Assembly: GCA_963580285.1 (NCBI GenBank)
Contig: OY757023.1
Coordinates: forward strand, 132,092,027 to 132,156,026
Length of the DNA stretch: 64,000 bases
Direction of reading: 5' to 3'
Source of the DNA: Lucinisca nassula
Taxonomy: Eukaryota; Mollusca; Bivalvia; Lucinida; Lucinidae
The notes beneath the pieces were generated by a model, which saw only the letters and a program-made list of their open reading frames with translations, was not told where the DNA came from and searched no databases. The position numbers and the translations under genes were made by a program. This document shows, piece after piece, positions 8,822-23,800 of the stretch. The first letter of the stretch is position 1. Each line of letters starts with the position of its first letter.

Positions 8822-11800
8822 CCTTCAAACTTCGAGGAAATTAAAGTTTGTGCCTATTTTGCGGGAATACGAAATAAGATACAGAGGTGCAGTATGTATC
8901 CTTCAACAGGCATTTATGTGCCCTACCATCGTGCAAAATCCCGGTAACACTGGGGCACGAGAAAGTGCCGAAATAAAGGACTCTTTTTTACATTGAGGGC
9001 TATGGGAAAAATGAAGAAAACGCCGCTACTCAGCCTAGAGGGCGAATACAATAGCAATGTTTACACCGTTAGTCCGTCCCAATAAAGTACGCCCTCGGGC
9101 CAAATTACAGATCGCTGCGTACAATAGAGGCCAAGAAAATTGACTTAGAAATTTTGGTGGGCGGCGTGTTGTGGGTACGAGAATCTCATTTTGGTCACTT
9201 TCACGTAGAAGCATGAAAATGGTGCCAAAACGTGCCCATGCGTGTCCAACCAACTCATGAATATTGGAAAATTGTTTCTCTCAAATAGTTTTGGAGATAT
9301 AAGGGTCCAAAGTTAAAGGAAATTGACCTTTCAAGGGCCATAACTCGAAACTCAATGAAGGAAGACAACTCCCATTTTACCCCATGGCACTTGGGTTAAG
9401 GGCGCATCATTTGGCACCAATTATAGGCCGATATCATGAAGTCACCTTTGCACCATTTAGGCACTATCATCCTATTGGTGTCCCGCCAAAACTTGAGGCC
9501 CTTATAACTCGCTTTTGTGTATTGCGATTGAGCTGAAATTTTGCATGCTGCTAGTAGACCTCAGTGCCTAGTGGCTTGCAAAATTTCGTGCCGCTACGAA
9601 GCGTATCTTGTGAGTTATAAGCCTTCAAACTTCGAGGAAATTAAAGTTTGTGCCTATTTTGCGGGAATACGAAATAAGATACAGAGGTGCAGTATGTATC
9701 CTTCAACAGGCATTTATGTGCCCTACCATCGTGCAAAATCCCGGTAACACTGGGGCACGAGAAAGTGCCGAAATAAAGGACTCTTTTTTACATTGAGGGC
9801 TATGGGAAAAATGAAGAAAACGCCGCTACTCAGCCTAGAGGGCGAATACAATAGCAATGTTTACACCGTTAGTCCGTCCCAATAAAGTACGCCCTCGGGC
9901 CAAATTACAGATCGCTGCGTACAATAGAGGCCAAGAAAATTGACTTAGAAATTTTGGTGGGCGGCGTGTTGTGGGTACGAGAATCTCATTTTGGTCACTT
10001 TCACGTAGAAGCATGAAAATGGTGCCAAAACGTGCCCATGCGTGTCCAACCAACTCATGAATATTGGAAAATTGTTTCTCTCAAATAGTTTTGGAGATAT
10101 AAGGGTCCAAAGTTAAAGGAAATTGACCTTTCAAGGGCCATAACTCGAAACTCAATGAAGGAAGACAACTCCCATTTTACCCCATGGCACTTGGGTTAAG
10201 GGCGCATCATTTGGCACCAATTATAGGCCGATATCATGAAGTCACCTTTGCACCATTTAGGCACTATCATCCTATTGGTGTCCCGCCAAAACTTGAGGCC
10301 CTTATAACTCGCTTTTGTGTATTGCGATTGAGCTGAAATTTTGCATGCTGCTAGTAGACCTCAGTGCCTAGTGGCTTGCAAAATTTCGTGCCGCTACGAA
10401 GCGTATCTTGTGAGTTATAAGCCTTCAAACTTCGAGGAAATTAAAGTTTGTGCCTATTTTGCGGGAATACGAAATAAGATACAGAGGTGCAGTATGTATC
10501 CTTCAACAGGCATTTATGTGCCCTACCATCGTGCAAAATCCCGGTAACACTGGGGCACGAGAAAGTGCCGAAATAAAGGACTCTTTTTTACATTGAGGGC
10601 TATGGGAAAAATGAAGAAAACGCCGCTACTCAGCCTAGAGGGCGAATACAATAGCAATGTTTACACCGTTAGTCCGTCCCAATAAAGTACGCCCTCGGGC
10701 CAAATTACAGATCGCTGCGTACAATAGAGGCCAAGAAAATTGACTTAGAAATTTTGGTGGGCGGCGTGTTGTGGGTACGAGAATCTCATTTTGGTCACTT
10801 TCACGTAGAAGCATGAAAATGGTGCCAAAACGTGCCCATGCGTGTCCAACCAACTCATGAATATTGGAAAATTGTTTCTCTCAAATAGTTTTGGAGATAT
10901 AAGGGTCCAAAGTTAAAGGAAATTGACCTTTCAAGGGCCATAACTCGAAACTCAATGAAGGAAGACAACTCCCATTTTACCCCATGGCACTTGGGTTAAG
11001 GGCGCATCATTTGGCACCAATTATAGGCCGATATCATGAAGTCACCTTTGCACCATTTAGGCACTATCATCCTATTGGTGTCCCGCCAAAACTTGAGGCC
11101 CTTATAACTCGCTTTTGTGTATTGCGATTGAGCTGAAATTTTGCATGCTGCTAGTAGACCTCAGTGCCTAGTGGCTTGCAAAATTTCGTGCCGCTACGAA
11201 GCGTATCTTGTGAGTTATAAGCCTTCAAACTTCGAGGAAATTAAAGTTTGTGCCTATTTTGCGGGAATACGAAATAAGATACAGAGGTGCAGTATGTATC
11301 CTTCAACAGGCATTTATGTGCCCTACCATCGTGCAAAATCCCGGTAACACTGGGGCACGAGAAAGTGCCGAAATAAAGGACTCTTTTTTACATTGAGGGC
11401 TATGGGAAAAATGAAGAAAACGCCGCTACTCAGCCTAGAGGGCGAATACAATAGCAATGTTTACACCGTTAGTCCGTCCCAATAAAGTACGCCCTCGGGC
11501 CAAATTACAGATCGCTGCGTACAATAGAGGCCAAGAAAATTGACTTAGAAATTTTGGTGGGCGGCGTGTTGTGGGTACGAGAATCTCATTTTGGTCACTT
11601 TCACGTAGAAGCATGAAAATGGTGTCAAAACGTGCCCATGCGTGTCCAACCAACTCATGAATATTGGAAAATTGTTTCTCTCAAATAGTTTTGGAGATAT
11701 AAGGGTCCAAAGTTAAAGGAAATTGACCTTTCAAGGGCCATAACTCGAAACTCAATGAAGGAAGACAACTCCCATTTTACCCCATGGCACTTGGGTTAAG

Positions 11801-14800
11801 GGCGCATCATTTGGCACCAATTATAGGCCGATATCATGAAGTCACCTTTGCACCATTTAGGCACTATCATCCTATTGGTGTCCCGCCAAAACTTGAGGCC
11901 CTTATAACTCGCTTTTGTGTATTGCGATTGAGCTGAAATTTTGCATGCTGCTAGTAGACCTCAGTGCATAGTGGCTTGCAAAATTTCGTGCCGCTACGAA
12001 GCGTATCTTGTGAGTTATAAGCCTTCAAACTTCGAGGAAATTAAAGTTTGTGCCTATTTTGCGGGAATACGAAATAAGATACAGAGGTGCAGTATGTATC
12101 CTTCAACAGGCATTTATGTGCCCTACCATCGTGCAAAATCCCGGTAACACTGGGGCACGAGAAAGTGCCGAAATAAAGGACTCTTTTTTACATTGAGGGC
12201 TATGGGAAAAATGAAGAAAACGCCGCTACTCAGCCTAGAGGGCGAATACAATAGCAATGTTTACACCGTTAGTCCGTCCCAATAAAGTACGCCCTCGGGC
12301 CAAATTACAGATCGCTGCGTACAATAGAGGCCAAGAAAATTGACTTAGAAATTTTGGTGGGCGGCGTGTTGTGGGTACGAGAATCTCATTTTGGTCACTT
12401 TCACGTAGAAGCATGAAAATGGTGCCAAAACGTGCCCATGCGTGTCCAACCAACTCATGAATATTGGAAAATTGTTTCTCTCAAATAGTTTTGGAGATAT
12501 AAGGGTCCAAAGTTAAAGGAAATTGACCTTTCAAGGGCCATAACTCGAAACTCAATGAAGGAAGACAACTCCCATTTTACCCCATGGCACTTGGGTTAAG
12601 GGCGCATCATTTGGCACCAATTATAGGCCGATATCATGAAGTCACCTTTGCACCATTTAGGCACTATCATCCTATTGGTGTCCCGCCAAAACTTGAGGCC
12701 CTTATAACTCGCTTTTGTGTATTGCGATTGAGCTGAAATTTTGCATGCTGCTAGTAGACCTCAGTGCCTAGTGGCTTGCAAAATTTCGTGCCGCTACGAA
12801 GCGTATCTTGTGAGTTATAAGCCTTCAAACTTCGAGGAAATTAAAGTTTGTGCCTATTTTGCGGGAATACGAAATAAGATACAGAGGTGCAGTATGTATC
12901 CTTCAACAGGCATTTATGTGCCCTACCATCGTGCAAAATCCCGGTAACACTGGGGCACGAGAAAGTGCCGAAATAAAGGACTCTTTTTTACATTGAGGGC
13001 TATGGGAAAAATGAAGAAAACGCCGCTACTCAGCCTAGAGGGCGAATACAATAGCAATGTTTACACCGTTAGTCCGTCCCAATAAAGTACGCCCTCGGGC
13101 CAAATTACAGATCGCTGCGTACAATAGAGGCCAAGAAAATTGACTTAGAAATTTTGGTGGGCGGCGTGTTGTGGGTACGAGAATCTCATTTTGGTCACTT
13201 TCACGTAGAAGCATGAAAATGGTGCCAAAACGTGCCCATGCGTGTCCAACCAACTCATGAATATTGGAAAATTGTTTCTCTCAAATAGTTTTGGAGATAT
13301 AAGGGTCCAAAGTTAAAGGAAATTGACCTTTCAAGGGCCATAACTCGAAACTCAATGAAGGAAGACAACTCCCATTTTACCCCATGGCACTTGGGTTAAG
13401 GGCGCATCATTTGGCACCAATTATAGGCCGATATCATGAAGTCACCTTTGCACCATTTAGGCACTATCATCCTATTGGTGTCCCGCCAAAACTTGAGGCC
13501 CTTATAACTCGCTTTTGTGTATTGCGATTGAGCTGAAATTTTGCATGCTGCTAGTAGACCTCAGTGCCTAGTGGCTTGCAAAATTTCGTGCCGCTACGAA
13601 GCGTATCTTGTGAGTTATAAGCCTTCAAACTTCGAGGAAATTAAAGTTTGTGCCTATTTTGCGGGAATACGAAATAAGATACAGAGGTGCAGTATGTATC
13701 CTTCAACAGGCATTTATGTGCCCTACCATCGTGCAAAATCCCGGTAACACTGGGGCACGAGAAAGTGCCGAAATAAAGGACTCTTTTTTACATTGAGGGC
13801 TATGGGAAAAATGAAGAAAACGCCGCTACTCAGCCTAGAGGGCGAATACAATAGCAATGTTTACACCGTTAGTCCGTCCCAATAAAGTACGCCCTCGGGC
13901 CAAATTACAGATCGCTGCGTACAATAGAGGCCAAGAAAATTGACTTAGAAATTTTGGTGGGCGGCGTGTTGTGGGTACGAGAATCTCATTTTGGTCACTT
14001 TCACGTAGAAGCATGAAAATGGTGCCAAAACGTGCCCATGCGTGTCCAACCAACTCATGAATATTGGAAAATTGTTTCTCTCAAATAGTTTTGGAGATAT
14101 AAGGGTCCAAAGTTAAAGGAAATTGACCTTTCAAGGGCCATAACTCGAAACTCAATGAAGGAAGACAACTCCCATTTTACCCCATGGCACTTGGGTTAAG
14201 GGCGCATCATTTGGCACCAATTATAGGCCGATATCATGAAGTCACCTTTGCACCATTTAGGCACTATCATCCTATTGGTGTCCCGCCAAAACTTGAGGCC
14301 CTTATAACTCGCTTTTGTGTATTGCGATTGAGCTGAAATTTTGCATGCTGCTAGTAGACCTCAGTGCCTAGTGGCTTGCAAAATTTCGTGCCGCTACGAA
14401 GCGTATCTTGTGAGTTATAAGCCTTCAAACTTCGAGGAAATTAAAGTTTGTGCCTATTTTGCGGGAATACGAAATAAGATACAGAGGTGCAGTATGTATC
14501 CTTCAACAGGCATTTATGTGCCCTACCATCGTGCAAAATCCCGGTAACACTGGGGCACGAGAAAGTGCCGAAATAAAGGACTCTTTTTTACATTGAGGGC
14601 TATGGGAAAAATGAAGAAAACGCCGCTACTCAGCCTAGAGGGCGAATACAATAGCAATGTTTACACCGTTAGTCCGTCCCAATAAAGTACGCCCTCGGGC
14701 CAAATTACAGATCGCTGCGTACAATAGAGGCCAAGAAAATTGACTTAGAAATTTTGGTGGGCGGCGTGTTGTGGGTACGAGAATCTCATTTTGGTCACTT

Positions 14801-17800
14801 TCACGTAGAAGCATGAAAATGGTGTCAAAACGTGCCCATGCGTGTCCAACCAACTCATGAATATTGGAAAATTGTTTCTCTCAAATAGTTTTGGAGATAT
14901 AAGGGTCCAAAGTTAAAGGAAATTGACCTTTCAAGGGCCATAACTCGAAACTCAATGAAGGAAGACAACTCCCATTTTACCCCATGGCACTTGGGTTAAG
15001 GGCGCATCATTTGGCACCAATTATAGGCCGATATCATGAAGTCACCTTTGCACCATTTAGGCACTATCATCCTATTGGTGTCCCGCCAAAACTTGAGGCC
15101 CTTATAACTCGCTTTTGTGTATTGCGATTGAGCTGAAATTTTGCATGCTGCTAGTAGACCTCAGTGCATAGTGGCTTGCAAAATTTCGTGCCGCTACGAA
15201 GCGTATCTTGTGAGTTATAAGCCTTCAAACTTCGAGGAAATTAAAGTTTGTGCCTATTTTGCGGGAATACGAAATAAGATACAGAGGTGCAGTATGTATC
15301 CTTCAACAGGCATTTATGTGCCCTACCATCGTGCAAAATCCCGGTAACACTGGGGCACGAGAAAGTGCCGAAATAAAGGACTCTTTTTTACATTGAGGGC
15401 TATGGGAAAAATGAAGAAAACGCCGCTACTCAGCCTAGAGGGCGAATACAATAGCAATGTTTACACCGTTAGTCCGTCCCAATAAAGTACGCCCTCGGGC
15501 CAAATTACAGATCGCTGCGTACAATAGAGGCCAAGAAAATTGACTTAGAAATTTTGGTGGGCGGCGTGTTGTGGGTACGAGAATCTCATTTTGGTCACTT
15601 TCACGTAGAAGCATGAAAATGGTGCCAAAACGTGCCCATGCGTGTCCAACCAACTCATGAATATTGGAAAATTGTTTCTCTCAAATAGTTTTGGAGATAT
15701 AAGGGTCCAAAGTTAAAGGAAATTGACCTTTCAAGGGCCATAACTCGAAACTCAATGAAGGAAGACAACTCCCATTTTACCCCATGGCACTTGGGTTAAG
15801 GGCGCATCATTTGGCACCAATTATAGGCCGATATCATGAAGTCACCTTTGCACCATTTAGGCACTATCATCCTATTGGTGTCCCGCCAAAACTTGAGGCC
15901 CTTATAACTCGCTTTTGTGTATTGCGATTGAGCTGAAATTTTGCATGCTGCTAGTAGACCTCAGTGCCTAGTGGCTTGCAAAATTTCGTGCCGCTACGAA
16001 GCGTATCTTGTGAGTTATAAGCCTTCAAACTTCGAGGAAATTAAAGTTTGTGCCTATTTTGCGGGAATACGAAATAAGATACAGAGGTGCAGTATGTATC
16101 CTTCAACAGGCATTTATGTGCCCTACCATCGTGCAAAATCCCGGTAACACTGGGGCACGAGAAAGTGCCGAAATAAAGGACTCTTTTTTACATTGAGGGC
16201 TATGGGAAAAATGAAGAAAACGCCGCTACTCAGCCTAGAGGGCGAATACAATAGCAATGTTTACACCGTTAGTCCGTCCCAATAAAGTACGCCCTCGGGC
16301 CAAATTACAGATCGCTGCGTACAATAGAGGCCAAGAAAATTGACTTAGAAATTTTGGTGGGCGGCGTGTTGTGGGTACGAGAATCTCATTTTGGTCACTT
16401 TCACGTAGAAGCATGAAAATGGTGCCAAAACGTGCCCATGCGTGTCCAACCAACTCATGAATATTGGAAAATTGTTTCTCTCAAATAGTTTTGGAGATAT
16501 AAGGGTCCAAAGTTAAAGGAAATTGACCTTTCAAGGGCCATAACTCGAAACTCAATGAAGGAAGACAACTCCCATTTTACCCCATGGCACTTGGGTTAAG
16601 GGCGCATCATTTGGCACCAATTATAGGCCGATATCATGAAGTCACCTTTGCACCATTTAGGCACTATCATCCTATTGGTGTCCCGCCAAAACTTGAGGCC
16701 CTTATAACTCGCTTTTGTGTATTGCGATTGAGCTGAAATTTTGCATGCTGCTAGTAGACCTCAGTGCCTAGTGGCTTGCAAAATTTCGTGCCGCTACGAA
16801 GCGTATCTTGTGAGTTATAAGCCTTCAAACTTCGAGGAAATTAAAGTTTGTGCCTATTTTGCGGGAATACGAAATAAGATACAGAGGTGCAGTATGTATC
16901 CTTCAACAGGCATTTATGTGCCCTACCATCGTGCAAAATCCCGGTAACACTGGGGCACGAGAAAGTGCCGAAATAAAGGACTCTTTTTTACATTGAGGGC
17001 TATGGGAAAAATGAAGAAAACGCCGCTACTCAGCCTAGAGGGCGAATACAATAGCAATGTTTACACCGTTAGTCCGTCCCAATAAAGTACGCCCTCGGGC
17101 CAAATTACAGATCGCTGCGTACAATAGAGGCCAAGAAAATTGACTTAGAAATTTTGGTGGGCGGCGTGTTGTGGGTACGAGAATCTCATTTTGGTCACTT
17201 TCACGTAGAAGCATGAAAATGGTGCCAAAACGTGCCCATGCGTGTCCAACCAACTCATGAATATTGGAAAATTGTTTCTCTCAAATAGTTTTGGAGATAT
17301 AAGGGTCCAAAGTTAAAGGAAATTGACCTTTCAAGGGCCATAACTCGAAACTCAATGAAGGAAGACAACTCCCATTTTACCCCATGGCACTTGGGTTAAG
17401 GGCGCATCATTTGGCACCAATTATAGGCCGATATCATGAAGTCACCTTTGCACCATTTAGGCACTATCATCCTATTGGTGTCCCGCCAAAACTTGAGGCC
17501 CTTATAACTCGCTTTTGTGTATTGCGATTGAGCTGAAATTTTGCATGCTGCTAGTAGACCTCAGTGCCTAGTGGCTTGCAAAATTTCGTGCCGCTACGAA
17601 GCGTATCTTGTGAGTTATAAGCCTTCAAACTTCGAGGAAATTAAAGTTTGTGCCTATTTTGCGGGAATACGAAATAAGATACAGAGGTGCAGTATGTATC
17701 CTTCAACAGGCATTTATGTGCCCTACCATCGTGCAAAATCCCGGTAACACTGGGGCACGAGAAAGTGCCGAAATAAAGGACTCTTTTTTACATTGAGGGC

Positions 17801-20800
17801 TATGGGAAAAATGAAGAAAACGCCGCTACTCAGCCTAGAGGGCGAATACAATAGCAATGTTTACACCGTTAGTCCGTCCCAATAAAGTACGCCCTCGGGC
17901 CAAATTACAGATCGCTGCGTACAATAGAGGCCAAGAAAATTGACTTAGAAATTTTGGTGGGCGGCGTGTTGTGGGTACGAGAATCTCATTTTGGTCACTT
18001 TCACGTAGAAGCATGAAAATGGTGTCAAAACGTGCCCATGCGTGTCCAACCAACTCATGAATATTGGAAAATTGTTTCTCTCAAATAGTTTTGGAGATAT
18101 AAGGGTCCAAAGTTAAAGGAAATTGACCTTTCAAGGGCCATAACTCGAAACTCAATGAAGGAAGACAACTCCCATTTTACCCCATGGCACTTGGGTTAAG
18201 GGCGCATCATTTGGCACCAATTATAGGCCGATATCATGAAGTCACCTTTGCACCATTTAGGCACTATCATCCTATTGGTGTCCCGCCAAAACTTGAGGCC
18301 CTTATAACTCGCTTTTGTGTATTGCGATTGAGCTGAAATTTTGCATGCTGCTAGTAGACCTCAGTGCATAGTGGCTTGCAAAATTTCGTGCCGCTACGAA
18401 GCGTATCTTGTGAGTTATAAGCCTTCAAACTTCGAGGAAATTAAAGTTTGTGCCTATTTTGCGGGAATACGAAATAAGATACAGAGGTGCAGTATGTATC
18501 CTTCAACAGGCATTTATGTGCCCTACCATCGTGCAAAATCCCGGTAACACTGGGGCACGAGAAAGTGCCGAAATAAAGGACTCTTTTTTACATTGAGGGC
18601 TATGGGAAAAATGAAGAAAACGCCGCTACTCAGCCTAGAGGGCGAATACAATAGCAATGTTTACACCGTTAGTCCGTCCCAATAAAGTACGCCCTCGGGC
18701 CAAATTACAGATCGCTGCGTACAATAGAGGCCAAGAAAATTGACTTAGAAATTTTGGTGGGCGGCGTGTTGTGGGTACGAGAATCTCATTTTGGTCACTT
18801 TCACGTAGAAGCATGAAAATGGTGCCAAAACGTGCCCATGCGTGTCCAACCAACTCATGAATATTGGAAAATTGTTTCTCTCAAATAGTTTTGGAGATAT
18901 AAGGGTCCAAAGTTAAAGGAAATTGACCTTTCAAGGGCCATAACTCGAAACTCAATGAAGGAAGACAACTCCCATTTTACCCCATGGCACTTGGGTTAAG
19001 GGCGCATCATTTGGCACCAATTATAGGCCGATATCATGAAGTCACCTTTGCACCATTTAGGCACTATCATCCTATTGGTGTCCCGCCAAAACTTGAGGCC
19101 CTTATAACTCGCTTTTGTGTATTGCGATTGAGCTGAAATTTTGCATGCTGCTAGTAGACCTCAGTGCCTAGTGGCTTGCAAAATTTCGTGCCGCTACGAA
19201 GCGTATCTTGTGAGTTATAAGCCTTCAAACTTCGAGGAAATTAAAGTTTGTGCCTATTTTGCGGGAATACGAAATAAGATACAGAGGTGCAGTATGTATC
19301 CTTCAACAGGCATTTATGTGCCCTACCATCGTGCAAAATCCCGGTAACACTGGGGCACGAGAAAGTGCCGAAATAAAGGACTCTTTTTTACATTGAGGGC
19401 TATGGGAAAAATGAAGAAAACGCCGCTACTCAGCCTAGAGGGCGAATACAATAGCAATGTTTACACCGTTAGTCCGTCCCAATAAAGTACGCCCTCGGGC
19501 CAAATTACAGATCGCTGCGTACAATAGAGGCCAAGAAAATTGACTTAGAAATTTTGGTGGGCGGCGTGTTGTGGGTACGAGAATCTCATTTTGGTCACTT
19601 TCACGTAGAAGCATGAAAATGGTGCCAAAACGTGCCCATGCGTGTCCAACCAACTCATGAATATTGGAAAATTGTTTCTCTCAAATAGTTTTGGAGATAT
19701 AAGGGTCCAAAGTTAAAGGAAATTGACCTTTCAAGGGCCATAACTCGAAACTCAATGAAGGAAGACAACTCCCATTTTACCCCATGGCACTTGGGTTAAG
19801 GGCGCATCATTTGGCACCAATTATAGGCCGATATCATGAAGTCACCTTTGCACCATTTAGGCACTATCATCCTATTGGTGTCCCGCCAAAACTTGAGGCC
19901 CTTATAACTCGCTTTTGTGTATTGCGATTGAGCTGAAATTTTGCATGCTGCTAGTAGACCTCAGTGCCTAGTGGCTTGCAAAATTTCGTGCCGCTACGAA
20001 GCGTATCTTGTGAGTTATAAGCCTTCAAACTTCGAGGAAATTAAAGTTTGTGCCTATTTTGCGGGAATACGAAATAAGATACAGAGGTGCAGTATGTATC
20101 CTTCAACAGGCATTTATGTGCCCTACCATCGTGCAAAATCCCGGTAACACTGGGGCACGAGAAAGTGCCGAAATAAAGGACTCTTTTTTACATTGAGGGC
20201 TATGGGAAAAATGAAGAAAACGCCGCTACTCAGCCTAGAGGGCGAATACAATAGCAATGTTTACACCGTTAGTCCGTCCCAATAAAGTACGCCCTCGGGC
20301 CAAATTACAGATCGCTGCGTACAATAGAGGCCAAGAAAATTGACTTAGAAATTTTGGTGGGCGGCGTGTTGTGGGTACGAGAATCTCATTTTGGTCACTT
20401 TCACGTAGAAGCATGAAAATGGTGCCAAAACGTGCCCATGCGTGTCCAACCAACTCATGAATATTGGAAAATTGTTTCTCTCAAATAGTTTTGGAGATAT
20501 AAGGGTCCAAAGTTAAAGGAAATTGACCTTTCAAGGGCCATAACTCGAAACTCAATGAAGGAAGACAACTCCCATTTTACCCCATGGCACTTGGGTTAAG
20601 GGCGCATCATTTGGCACCAATTATAGGCCGATATCATGAAGTCACCTTTGCACCATTTAGGCACTATCATCCTATTGGTGTCCCGCCAAAACTTGAGGCC
20701 CTTATAACTCGCTTTTGTGTATTGCGATTGAGCTGAAATTTTGCATGCTGCTAGTAGACCTCAGTGCCTAGTGGCTTGCAAAATTTCGTGCCGCTACGAA

Positions 20801-23800
20801 GCGTATCTTGTGAGTTATAAGCCTTCAAACTTCGAGGAAATTAAAGTTTGTGCCTATTTTGCGGGAATACGAAATAAGATACAGAGGTGCAGTATGTATC
20901 CTTCAACAGGCATTTATGTGCCCTACCATCGTGCAAAATCCCGGTAACACTGGGGCACGAGAAAGTGCCGAAATAAAGGACTCTTTTTTACATTGAGGGC
21001 TATGGGAAAAATGAAGAAAACGCCGCTACTCAGCCTAGAGGGCGAATACAATAGCAATGTTTACACCGTTAGTCCGTCCCAATAAAGTACGCCCTCGGGC
21101 CAAATTACAGATCGCTGCGTACAATAGAGGCCAAGAAAATTGACTTAGAAATTTTGGTGGGCGGCGTGTTGTGGGTACGAGAATCTCATTTTGGTCACTT
21201 TCACGTAGAAGCATGAAAATGGTGCCAAAACGTGCCCATGCGTGTCCAACCAACTCATGAATATTGGAAAATTGTTTCTCTCAAATAGTTTTGGAGATAT
21301 AAGGGTCCAAAGTTAAAGGAAATTGACCTTTCAAGGGCCATAACTCGAAACTCAATGAAGGAAGACAACTCCCATTTTACCCCATGGCACTTGGGTTAAG
21401 GGCGCATCATTTGGCACCAATTATAGGCCGATATCATGAAGTCACCTTTGCACCATTTAGGCACTATCATCCTATTGGTGTCCCGCCAAAACTTGAGGCC
21501 CTTATAACTCGCTTTTGTGTATTGCGATTGAGCTGAAATTTTGCATGCTGCTAGTAGACCTCAGTGCCTAGTGGCTTGCAAAATTTCGTGCCGCTACGAA
21601 GCGTATCTTGTGAGTTATAAGCCTTCAAACTTCGAGGAAATTAAAGTTTGTGCCTATTTTGCGGGAATACGAAATAAGATACAGAGGTGCAGTATGTATC
21701 CTTCAACAGGCATTTATGTGCCCTACCATCGTGCAAAATCCCGGTAACACTGGGGCACGAGAAAGTGCCGAAATAAAGGACTCTTTTTTACATTGAGGGC
21801 TATGGGAAAAATGAAGAAAACGCCGCTACTCAGCCTAGAGGGCGAATACAATAGCAATGTTTACACCGTTAGTCCGTCCCAATAAAGTACGCCCTCGGGC
21901 CAAATTACAGATCGCTGCGTACAATAGAGGCCAAGAAAATTGACTTAGAAATTTTGGTGGGCGGCGTGTTGTGGGTACGAGAATCTCATTTTGGTCACTT
22001 TCACGTAGAAGCATGAAAATGGTGTCAAAACGTGCCCATGCGTGTCCAACCAACTCATGAATATTGGAAAATTGTTTCTCTCAAATAGTTTTGGAGATAT
22101 AAGGGTCCAAAGTTAAAGGAAATTGACCTTTCAAGGGCCATAACTCGAAACTCAATGAAGGAAGACAACTCCCATTTTACCCCATGGCACTTGGGTTAAG
22201 GGCGCATCATTTGGCACCAATTATAGGCCGATATCATGAAGTCACCTTTGCACCATTTAGGCACTATCATCCTATTGGTGTCCCGCCAAAACTTGAGGCC
22301 CTTATAACTCGCTTTTGTGTATTGCGATTGAGCTGAAATTTTGCATGCTGCTAGTAGACCTCAGTGCATAGTGGCTTGCAAAATTTCGTGCCGCTACGAA
22401 GCGTATCTTGTGAGTTATAAGCCTTCAAACTTCGAGGAAATTAAAGTTTGTGCCTATTTTGCGGGAATACGAAATAAGATACAGAGGTGCAGTATGTATC
22501 CTTCAACAGGCATTTATGTGCCCTACCATCGTGCAAAATCCCGGTAACACTGGGGCACGAGAAAGTGCCGAAATAAAGGACTCTTTTTTACATTGAGGGC
22601 TATGGGAAAAATGAAGAAAACGCCGCTACTCAGCCTAGAGGGCGAATACAATAGCAATGTTTACACCGTTAGTCCGTCCCAATAAAGTACGCCCTCGGGC
22701 CAAATTACAGATCGCTGCGTACAATAGAGGCCAAGAAAATTGACTTAGAAATTTTGGTGGGCGGCGTGTTGTGGGTACGAGAATCTCATTTTGGTCACTT
22801 TCACGTAGAAGCATGAAAATGGTGCCAAAACGTGCCCATGCGTGTCCAACCAACTCATGAATATTGGAAAATTGTTTCTCTCAAATAGTTTTGGAGATAT
22901 AAGGGTCCAAAGTTAAAGGAAATTGACCTTTCAAGGGCCATAACTCGAAACTCAATGAAGGAAGACAACTCCCATTTTACCCCATGGCACTTGGGTTAAG
23001 GGCGCATCATTTGGCACCAATTATAGGCCGATATCATGAAGTCACCTTTGCACCATTTAGGCACTATCATCCTATTGGTGTCCCGCCAAAACTTGAGGCC
23101 CTTATAACTCGCTTTTGTGTATTGCGATTGAGCTGAAATTTTGCATGCTGCTAGTAGACCTCAGTGCCTAGTGGCTTGCAAAATTTCGTGCCGCTACGAA
23201 GCGTATCTTGTGAGTTATAAGCCTTCAAACTTCGAGGAAATTAAAGTTTGTGCCTATTTTGCGGGAATACGAAATAAGATACAGAGGTGCAGTATGTATC
23301 CTTCAACAGGCATTTATGTGCCCTACCATCGTGCAAAATCCCGGTAACACTGGGGCACGAGAAAGTGCCGAAATAAAGGACTCTTTTTTACATTGAGGGC
23401 TATGGGAAAAATGAAGAAAACGCCGCTACTCAGCCTAGAGGGCGAATACAATAGCAATGTTTACACCGTTAGTCCGTCCCAATAAAGTACGCCCTCGGGC
23501 CAAATTACAGATCGCTGCGTACAATAGAGGCCAAGAAAATTGACTTAGAAATTTTGGTGGGCGGCGTGTTGTGGGTACGAGAATCTCATTTTGGTCACTT
23601 TCACGTAGAAGCATGAAAATGGTGCCAAAACGTGCCCATGCGTGTCCAACCAACTCATGAATATTGGAAAATTGTTTCTCTCAAATAGTTTTGGAGATAT
23701 AAGGGTCCAAAGTTAAAGGAAATTGACCTTTCAAGGGCCATAACTCGAAACTCAATGAAGGAAGACAACTCCCATTTTACCCCATGGCACTTGGGTTAAG